This document shows, in pieces, positions 58,580 to 64,000 of a stretch of 64,000 nucleotides of DNA (positions within the stretch are counted from its first letter, which is position 1; each line of letters starts with the position of its first letter). This DNA comes from Paenibacillus_E sp052115445 (lineage in GTDB: Bacteria; Bacillota; Bacilli; Paenibacillales; NBRC-103111): contig NZ_JBFRGR010000001.1 in the NCBI RefSeq assembly GCF_052115445.1, positions 372,001-436,000 on the forward strand, read 5' to 3'. Made by a program: the position numbers and the translations under genes. The notes under the pieces were generated by a model. That model ran no database searches. It worked only from the letters and a program-made list of their open reading frames with translations, and was not told the DNA's origin.

Positions 58580-59886
58580 CCGTTCATCGCCCTCCATCCC
58601 TTATAGCCCAGCTTCATCAAGTTTACCGTACCGCCTGCGGCATTTTTGATGAGCTTCATGGCCATTCTTTGCTTTTCGGCTTTCGTTATCCCATCCACGA
58701 GGAACATATTGTAAGCGGCTTCGTTTACAGCACGTGGCAGTCGATCGAACAATAACTCAGGATCCTGCTCTTTCAAAAATTGGTGCATTCCTTTGTACTT
58801 CTGTAGATCTTTGTGCACAAAAGATTCTTTGATTTTATTATCGTAAAGATGCATCGTTGGGGCTGTAAAATCCCCGCGAGCTTTCGCTTCGATAATAGCC
58901 TCCCCTGCCAAACGGCCCGAGGTCATAGCGAGATTCGTCCCCTCCCGGTGGACAAAGTTAATCAACTGCGCGGCATCACCACAGACACACCAGCCATCAC
59001 CAGATAGGGTTGGGATTGAATGAAAGCCCCCTTCTGGAATAAGATGACCGGAATATTCCTTGGTCTCCCCGCCTTGAATCAACTTCCGAATCATCGGATG
59101 CTGTTTAACCGCGTCAAGTACAGCGTATGGCTTCACCTTTTTATCCCGCAAATGGTTGACCATCACACCGACCCCTAACGAGATCGTTTCTTTATTCGTG
59201 TATAGAAAGCCCATACCCGCCATACCGAGTGACGTTTCGCCCATAAATTCGATGGTGACACCTTCGTCCCCCTCAAGACCAAAGCGGTCCTCAATCTTCT
59301 CTCTTGGCAGCGCAATAACCTCTTTGACCGCTAATGACACCTCATCCGGCATCCATTCCTTATGGATCCCCATGGCCTTACCGAGCAAGGAGTTAACGCC
59401 ATCAGCAATGACGACAACATCTGCATATAAATCGCCGTCATCACGGTCGGTTCGTACGCCTACAACCTTATTTCCTTCACGAATAACATCCAATGCCACC
59501 GTTTCATAAATCGGAATGGCGCCTGCTGCTACAGCTTTTTCAGCGAACCATTGATCGAATTTGACCCGCAGACCCGTGAAGCAATTGTAAGGTTCTTTGT
59601 AAGCCTCATTGCGATGGCCAAACGTGACCATAGACTCTTTGCCCATCATCCAGATCCGCTGTTCAACAATATAGCGCTCCATCGGAAAATTCTTCTCTGT
59701 CCAAAACTCAGGAACAAGCTCCTCGATTTGCTTACGATAGAGGACACCGCCAAAAATATTCTTGGCGCCTGGAAACTCGCCTCTTTCAAGCAGTACAACC
59801 GATAACCCCGCTCTGGCCATCGTTAGTGCTGCAGCCGCCCCAGCGGGACCACCGCCAACGACGATCGCGTCGAATTTTTCATTCAT
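58576..59886 (-). CDS. fixC: FixC-like electron-transfer flavoprotein:quinone oxidoreductase
   Basis: FixC passes electrons between the flavoprotein FixAB and quinone. The 436-residue product has the N-terminal FAD motif AIVVGGGPAGAAAALTMARAGL and the second FAD-region signature CGDAAQLINFVHREGTNLAM, and the length of FixC rather than of mitochondrial ETF-QO. Its start overlaps the etfA stop by four bases. The order etfB-etfA-fixC-fixX equals fixA-B-C-X. Confidence 0.93.
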   Translation of the reverse strand: MNEKFDAIVVGGGPAGAAAALTMARAGLSVVLLERGEFPGAKNIFGGVLYRKQIEELVPEFWTEKNFPMERYIVEQRIWMMGKESMVTFGHRNEAYKEPYNCFTGLRVKFDQWFAEKAVAAGAIPIYETVALDVIREGNKVVGVRTDRDDGDLYADVVVIADGVNSLLGKAMGIHKEWMPDEVSLAVKEVIALPREKIEDRFGLEGDEGVTIEFMGETSLGMAGMGFLYTNKETISLGVGVMVNHLRDKKVKPYAVLDAVKQHPMIRKLIQGGETKEYSGHLIPEGGFHSIPTLSGDGWCVCGDAAQLINFVHREGTNLAMTSGRLAGEAIIEAKARGDFTAPTMHLYDNKIKESFVHKDLQKYKGMHQFLKEQDPELLFDRLPRAVNEAAYNMFLVDGITKAEKQRMAMKLIKNAAGGTVNLMKLGYKGWRAMNG

Positions 59887-61019
59887 TTCGCTTCACTCCT
59901 TTCTCGGGCGAAGGTCGCCTCTGACTGCGTCTGTGTAGTGGATATGGAGGCATCAACCACCTGAGGATGAATACCGAAAAGCGTACGTCGTTTCCTGAAT
60001 TCCTCTGTAATCGCAGGAACAATTTTGAATAAATCCCCAACAAGACCGTAATGGGCAAATTGGAAAATAGGCGCTTTCTCATCTTTGTTGATCGCGACGA
60101 CGACATCGGCATGACTCATCCCGACCGTATGCTGCACGGCGCCAGAGATGCCGATGGCGAAATAGAGCTTCGGTCGCACCGTCGCGCCCGTCTGCCCTAC
60201 CTGATGCTCGTGGCTAATCCAGCCCGCATCAACGGCAGCGCGCGACGCGCCAACGACACCGCCTAGCGCGTCCGCTAGCTCGGCGAGAAGCTTGAAAGCA
60301 TCGGGCCCACCAAGTCCACGGCCCCCAGCAACGATAATCTCGCAGTCCTCGAGATTGAGTTTCCCTGTTTCGCGCAGGAAGTCGAGCACCTGCGCGTCAA
60401 TCTCTTCCTCCCGCATCGTAGCTTCGATACGGATGATCTCTCCTTGGCGCTCCGCGTCTTTCGGCAGCGCTTGGAATACACCGGCGCGCGCTGTCGCCAT
60501 CTGCGGCCGGTACTGCTTACAGAGGATGGTGGCCATCATCTTCTCGGAGAAAGCCGGCCGGCTGGCCAGCAACAGCCGCGACGGCGGCGGCTCCACGTCG
60601 AGCTGCGTTGTGTCGGCCGTCAGCCCCGTCGGCAGGTGCGTTGCAATCGCACCTGCTAAGTCGCGACCTGTCGCCGTCGCGCCGAACAGCACGATCTCTG
60701 GCTTCGCTTCCTCAATCAGCTTCAGACAGACCCGGCTATATGGCCGGGTCCTGTAGTTGCGAAGCTCCGCGGCTTCGCAAAGGTAAACCCGATCCGCGCC
60801 GTAGGCCACGGCTCCATCAGCGAGATGTGCGACATTCTCGCCAATGACGAGCGCCATGAGCGGCGCTTCCAGCTTTGCTGCCAGCTTTTTGCCTTCTCCT
60901 AGCAGCTGCCAGGACACCTTTTTCGCGATGCCCTCGCGCTGCTCAACAACGATCAAAACCCCACGATATGCCGACCAGTCCGGCATCGACGGATCAATCT
61001 GTTCTGTTTCTCTTGCCAT
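59883..61019 (-). CDS. etfA: Electron transfer flavoprotein alpha subunit (FixB-like)
   Basis: The 378-residue product has an N-terminal nucleotide-binding-like domain (about 18-220) and a C-terminal FAD domain with GGRGLGGPDAFKLL, GQTGATVRPKLYFAIGISGAVQH and VVAINKDEKAPIF. With EtfB it binds one or two FADs; together with FixCX it probably bifurcates electrons. ATG 61019 follows GGAGG. The interior (about 60120-60860) is clearly more GC-rich than its neighbours, as in xseA. Confidence 0.93.
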   Translation of the reverse strand: MARETEQIDPSMPDWSAYRGVLIVVEQREGIAKKVSWQLLGEGKKLAAKLEAPLMALVIGENVAHLADGAVAYGADRVYLCEAAELRNYRTRPYSRVCLKLIEEAKPEIVLFGATATGRDLAGAIATHLPTGLTADTTQLDVEPPPSRLLLASRPAFSEKMMATILCKQYRPQMATARAGVFQALPKDAERQGEIIRIEATMREEEIDAQVLDFLRETGKLNLEDCEIIVAGGRGLGGPDAFKLLAELADALGGVVGASRAAVDAGWISHEHQVGQTGATVRPKLYFAIGISGAVQHTVGMSHADVVVAINKDEKAPIFQFAHYGLVGDLFKIVPAITEEFRKRRTLFGIHPQVVDASISTTQTQSEATFARERSEAK

Positions 61020-61043
61020 CGTGTCATCCTCCGTTCCTAACTA

Positions 61044-61877
61044 TTAAGCCCAATCTAATAGGCTTTGCATGTCCTTCGTCAATATCTTGTCGGCCAGCTG
61101 AGCTGCGCCAGTTTCTGGACTATCGAAAGCGATCATTTCCGTTTTCACCGCTTTGATCTCGGGTACCCACGTTTTGGCAACAATCGTTGGCGAGCCTTTG
61201 AGTCCAATCTTTGCCCGCTCCAAATCTGGAAAATCTGCCGTAGTCCATACAGTAGGCTTATATCTAGCCGCTCGAATCATGCCCGGCAATGATGCTCGTC
61301 GCACTTTATTCAGCTCTTTCAGTGCGGTGATCAGTACTGGCATGCTTGTCTCTACCACTTCAATGCCATCCTCCAGCAAACGATGAACACGTACTTTGCG
61401 TTTTTCTTCATCGACCTTAACCACTTTATTGACATAGGTAAGTTGTTCCAAATCCAATCGGCAGGCTACGCCTGGGCCAACTTGTCCAGTATCACCATCT
61501 AGCGTTTGTTTTCCACAAAATACGATATCCACCGGCCCCCACGTTTCCGCAATTTTGCGAATTGTTCGAGCAACAACGTACGAGGTCGCTAGCGTATCCG
61601 CTCCAGCAAAACCACGATCCGTCACCAACACGGCGTCATCGGCGCCTAAAGAAATACATTCCTTAAGTCCTTTTTCTGCGGGCGGCGGTCCCATAGTAAC
61701 AACTGTAATGCGCGCACCTTGCTCATCTTTTATGCGCAACGCTTCTTCCAAACCATGCATATCGTAGAAATTCACAATACTGGGAACACCTTGACGAATG
61801 AGCGTATTATTCTTGGGATCAATGCGAATTTCTCTAGAATCCGGTACTTGTTTAATACAGACGACAATATGCAGCAT
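61044..61877 (-). CDS. etfB: Electron transfer flavoprotein beta subunit (FixA-like)
   Basis: The 277-residue product begins HIVVCIKQVPDSREIRIDP and has VFCGKQTLDGDTGQVGPGVA and SMPVLITALKELNKVRRASLPGMI, the EtfB/FixA blocks. It supplies the second nucleotide site of the flavoprotein. ATG 61877 follows GGAGGGTG. It is the first gene of the operon, with an 860-base upstream region that holds repeats. Confidence 0.94.
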   Translation of the reverse strand: MLHIVVCIKQVPDSREIRIDPKNNTLIRQGVPSIVNFYDMHGLEEALRIKDEQGARITVVTMGPPPAEKGLKECISLGADDAVLVTDRGFAGADTLATSYVVARTIRKIAETWGPVDIVFCGKQTLDGDTGQVGPGVACRLDLEQLTYVNKVVKVDEEKRKVRVHRLLEDGIEVVETSMPVLITALKELNKVRRASLPGMIRAARYKPTVWTTADFPDLERAKIGLKGSPTIVAKTWVPEIKAVKTEMIAFDSPETGAAQLADKILTKDMQSLLDWA

Positions 61878-62093
61878 CTCTGCACCCTCCTATTTCTGCG
61901 GGGAACTGGCTTGCATGTTAAACAACTGTTCTGAGTGGGCCTGTCATCATTGTGAATTTTGTCACGTAAATGTCGATGCGTAATCGCTTTCAGCTCATTC
62001 TGTGACCTTTCGAACAAGCATATGGATAAGAATCTAAAACAGTATATGCGCGAAGATAAGGAACTTGACTAAACCGTTGAAAAAATTCAGTTA

Positions 62094-62196
62094 CTTGCTC
62101 TCATTCGACGAGCTATTTCACTGAAAGTCATTTTCTGCGATATCTACAAGAGTCATTGAAGTAATTTAATTACTGACTTAACTGACTTAAGAGCAA
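62094..62196 (+). repeat. Dispersed motif copy 5 within a 44-bp repeat block
   Basis: 62113-62157 matches the block at 55717-55759 with few substitutions and one indel; the motif is TTCTGCGATATCTACAAG at 62133-62150. Short inverted repeats TTGCTCT (62095-62101 region) and AGAGCAA (62190-62196) lie on either side. Confidence 0.6.
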
Positions 62197-62292
62197 CTAG
62201 AATCAATCTTTTATTGAAAACCCTGTTCTCCCTCCCGTTCGAAAAAACTCATAGTGTGATTTCCCTTAATGAGAATTTTGAATCTATTTTTT

Positions 62293-62310
62293 ATTGTAGA
62301 TACCACAGAA
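62293..62310 (-). repeat. Dispersed motif copy 6
   Basis: On minus TTCTGTGGTATCTACAAT differs from the consensus at two positions. It points against copy 5, 143 bases away. Confidence 0.55.
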
Positions 62311-62340
62311 ATTGTTTTTCTCGATAGATTAGGGGGAGCA

Positions 62341-62560
62341 CAGTGGGTGAGTCTGCAAAGTTGCGTGAGTTGAGTTAGAATGAGCAGATTATGTTGAGGG
62401 TGTGGTGTGCTTGGAGTAGTACACGGGGTAGCGTGGATTGGGTGAATTTAGTGAAAAGAGTAGAATGCGTGAATCGAGTGAATTGGGTGAATTAGTTGTG
62501 GATTGAGTGAATTTCGTTGTTTGAGTAGATTGACCGGATTGTTTCACGCGTATCGTTTGG
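62341..62560 (+). repeat. Degenerate G/T-rich tandem tract
   Basis: Units related to GAGTGAATT and GTGGATTGrGTGAATTT recur irregularly (for example near 62432, 62468, 62480 and 62502). The plus strand is rich in G, T and A and poor in C. It looks like an old tandem array decayed by mutation. All frames are interrupted or biased, so it is not coding. Confidence 0.65.
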
Positions 62561-62623
62561 GAAGGGATTGAATNGGATGTATGGTTAAGTTAGCTGCTAT
62601 GTTTTGGATACGTTAATTGTACT

Positions 62624-62662
62624 AAAAAACTGCCCACTGGCTTTTCAGCCATATGGACAGTC
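62624..62662 (-). terminator. Terminator after the monooxygenase gene
   Basis: On minus ACTGTCCATATGGCT / AGCCAGTGGGCAGT with a short GAAA loop is followed by TTTTTTAG. Confidence 0.85.
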
Positions 62663-62740
62663 TTACAGATACCTAGTGAAACAACGTTAATATACTGTGA
62701 TGAATCGATCAATGTGCATAGTGTAGACAAGGGGGAGTAC

Positions 62741-64000
62741 TTACGCCTCCACATTCACCTTGGTATATCGATTCGCTGGAACTGGTATACCTAGATTCCC
62801 GCGAAGCGTATCTGCTTCATACTCTGTTCTATACAATCCGCGCTCTTGTAGAATGGGTACTACGTAATCAACGAAGTCGTCCAATCCTTTTGGCAAGGCA
62901 GCGGCGATGATAAAACCATCAGCGGCATTTTCTTCGAACCACGCTTGCACACGATCTGCAACGTATTCAGGCGTGCCTGTGAATTCGTTACGAGGCGTAG
63001 CTACATTTAAAGCGACTTGGCGCAGTGTTAGGTTTTTCTCTTTGGCTGTTTGCTTAATTTTATCGGTTCCGCTACGGAAGCTATTGCTGCCAAAATCACC
63101 TAGGTCAGGGAATGGCTCATCCAACGGATACTGAGAGAAATCGTGATGCTCGAAGAATCTCCCTAGATAATCGAGCGCTTTGTCAATTGTGACGAGGTTC
63201 GCGACTTCTTGATATTTGCGCTCGGCTTCTTCTTCTGTGAGTCCGATTATCGGGGCAATGCCCGGTAGAATAACGACTTCATCCGGATTGCGGCCTTCCG
63301 AGGCTGCTCTTTTTTTGATATCAGCATAGTAAGCTTTCGCTTCGTCAATCGACTCATGTCCTGCAAAAATCGCATCCGCCACTTTCGCAGCAAACGCTCG
63401 GCCATCCTCTGAAGCGCCTGCTTGGAAAATGACCGGTTGCCCTTGTCTTGAACGAGCAATATTCAAAGGCCCCTGGACGGAGAAATATTCACCTTTGTGG
63501 TTCAAGGTATGAAGCTTGCTTGGGTCAAAAAACACACCGCTCTCCTTATCACGCACAAAAGCATCATCTTCCCACGAATCCCATAGCCCGCGTGTCACTT
63601 CCAAATATTCATTAGCGATCCGATAGCGCTCGGGATGTGAGGGGTGCTCCGCTTTGCTATAGTTTTTGGCTGAACCTTCCAGTGGAGAGGTAACTACGTT
63701 CCAACCGGAACGTCCGTCACTGATTAAATCAATGGATGCAAACTGACGGGCCACGGTGAAAGGCTCACTATATGACGTTGATAACGTCCCCACCAGGCCA
63801 ATGTGCGAGGTGACCGATGCTAACGCGGAAAGAATGGTAATTGGTTCGAACCGATTAAGAAAATGTGGAATCGATTTTTCGGTAATATATAAGCCATCAG
63901 CAATAAATACAAGATCGAATTTACCGGATTCGGCTTTCTGTGCTTGCTGTTTATAAAAGCCAAAATTCACACTGGCATCCGTAATCGCCTCAGGATGTCT
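62741..64000 (-). CDS. FMN-dependent monooxygenase, NtaA/SnaA/DszA type (partial)
   Basis: These flavin monooxygenases oxidise sulfur- or nitrogen-containing compounds such as nitrilotriacetate and dibenzothiophene sulfone with FMNH2 from a partner reductase. The visible 420 residues include NFGFYKQQAQKAESGKFD, SDGRSGWNVVTSPLEGSAKNYS and VIFQAGASEDGRAFAAKVADAIF, all family hallmarks. The frame stays open to the window edge and reads RHPEAITDASVNFGF there, so the true start lies beyond 64000; the GTG at 63970 is internal. About 20-30 residues are missing. Substrate unknown. Confidence 0.93.
   Translation of the reverse strand, partial: RHPEAITDASVNFGFYKQQAQKAESGKFDLVFIADGLYITEKSIPHFLNRFEPITILSALASVTSHIGLVGTLSTSYSEPFTVARQFASIDLISDGRSGWNVVTSPLEGSAKNYSKAEHPSHPERYRIANEYLEVTRGLWDSWEDDAFVRDKESGVFFDPSKLHTLNHKGEYFSVQGPLNIARSRQGQPVIFQAGASEDGRAFAAKVADAIFAGHESIDEAKAYYADIKKRAASEGRNPDEVVILPGIAPIIGLTEEEAERKYQEVANLVTIDKALDYLGRFFEHHDFSQYPLDEPFPDLGDFGSNSFRSGTDKIKQTAKEKNLTLRQVALNVATPRNEFTGTPEYVADRVQAWFEENAADGFIIAAALPKGLDDFVDYVVPILQERGLYRTEYEADTLRGNLGIPVPANRYTKVNVEA

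Larger units (their letters stand above)
61878..62623. other. Repeat-bearing intergenic region before the etf operon
   Basis: No gene is credible. It has two copies of the dispersed motif (62133 and 62293), AT-rich DNA between, and a degenerate G/T-rich repeat tract at 62341-62560. The etfB promoter must lie in its left part but I could not identify it confidently. Confidence 0.7.

Noticed and set aside
61878..62740. Small genes in the 860-base region before etfB
   Set aside because: Open frames there are short, lack ribosome sites and lie in low-complexity or repeat DNA.

Overview
The window reads as a chromosomal segment of an endospore-forming Firmicute, most likely Paenibacillus or a close relative. 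I infer this from the sporulation genes (spo0A, spoIVB, a complete spoIIIAA-AH operon, splB), TTG/GTG starts behind strong AAGGAGG-type ribosome sites, a Met T-box leader, and gene order matching the Bacillus subtilis spo0A to mntR region. Almost all genes from 0.4 to 31 kb lie on the minus strand. Seventeen isolated N bases show a draft-quality sequence.

0-31 kb is core genome. Read on the minus strand it runs mntR, a patatin-like lipase, (yqhQ-like gene and a small membrane gene on plus), yqhR, aroQ, an Xaa-Pro peptidase, efp, lysC, yqhV, spoIIIAA-AH, accB, accC, asp23, amaP, a DUF2273 gene, nusB, folD, xseA, xseB, an ispA-type prenyl synthase, dxs, a tlyA-type methylase, a small unknown, argR/ahrC, recN, spoIVB and spo0A. 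A plus-strand block (phosphosulfolactate synthase, its phosphatase, a DUF441 gene) interrupts it between lysC and yqhV and would make 3-sulfolactate, a known Bacillus spore solute. Sporulation control is visible in the DNA: a sigma-H promoter with three 0A boxes before spo0A, a sigma-E-type promoter before spoIIIAA, and a sigma-K-type promoter before a 30-residue YjcZ-like gene at 208-300.

31-39 kb carries splB (plus), then on minus a zinc-type ABC importer (znuA-znuC-znuB) with ccdA in the same operon, a small lipoprotein gene, metG with its T-box leader, and yidD.

39.2-41.1 kb is the most unusual stretch. An orphan IS1595-type zinc-ribbon protein lacking the transposase catalytic domain sits behind a promoter bracketed by two LexA/DinR-type operators. 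Upstream of it lie about 1.2 kb of non-coding low-complexity DNA: polypurine repeats, a seven-copy GGGATTTA array, a roughly 300-bp G-rich heptamer array with a 182-bp higher-order repeat and strong G-quadruplex potential, and three copies of an 18-bp dispersed motif. Three more copies lie at 55.7, 62.1 and 62.3 kb; several copies lie between inverted repeats.

41-55.6 kb is accessory: a FrnE/DsbA-like oxidoreductase, two paralogous LTA-synthase-type membrane phosphotransferases flanking ymaF, an aldose epimerase, a CPBP protease, a two-component system and a YitT-type protein; then a sugar dehydrogenase/isomerase operon with a divergent AraC regulator, and a DinB-like protein. 55.9-64 kb holds a GH36 alpha-galactosidase, a FixABCX-type electron-transfer operon, and an FMN-dependent monooxygenase cut by the window edge. 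I saw no rRNA, tRNA, CRISPR array, prophage or complete insertion sequence.
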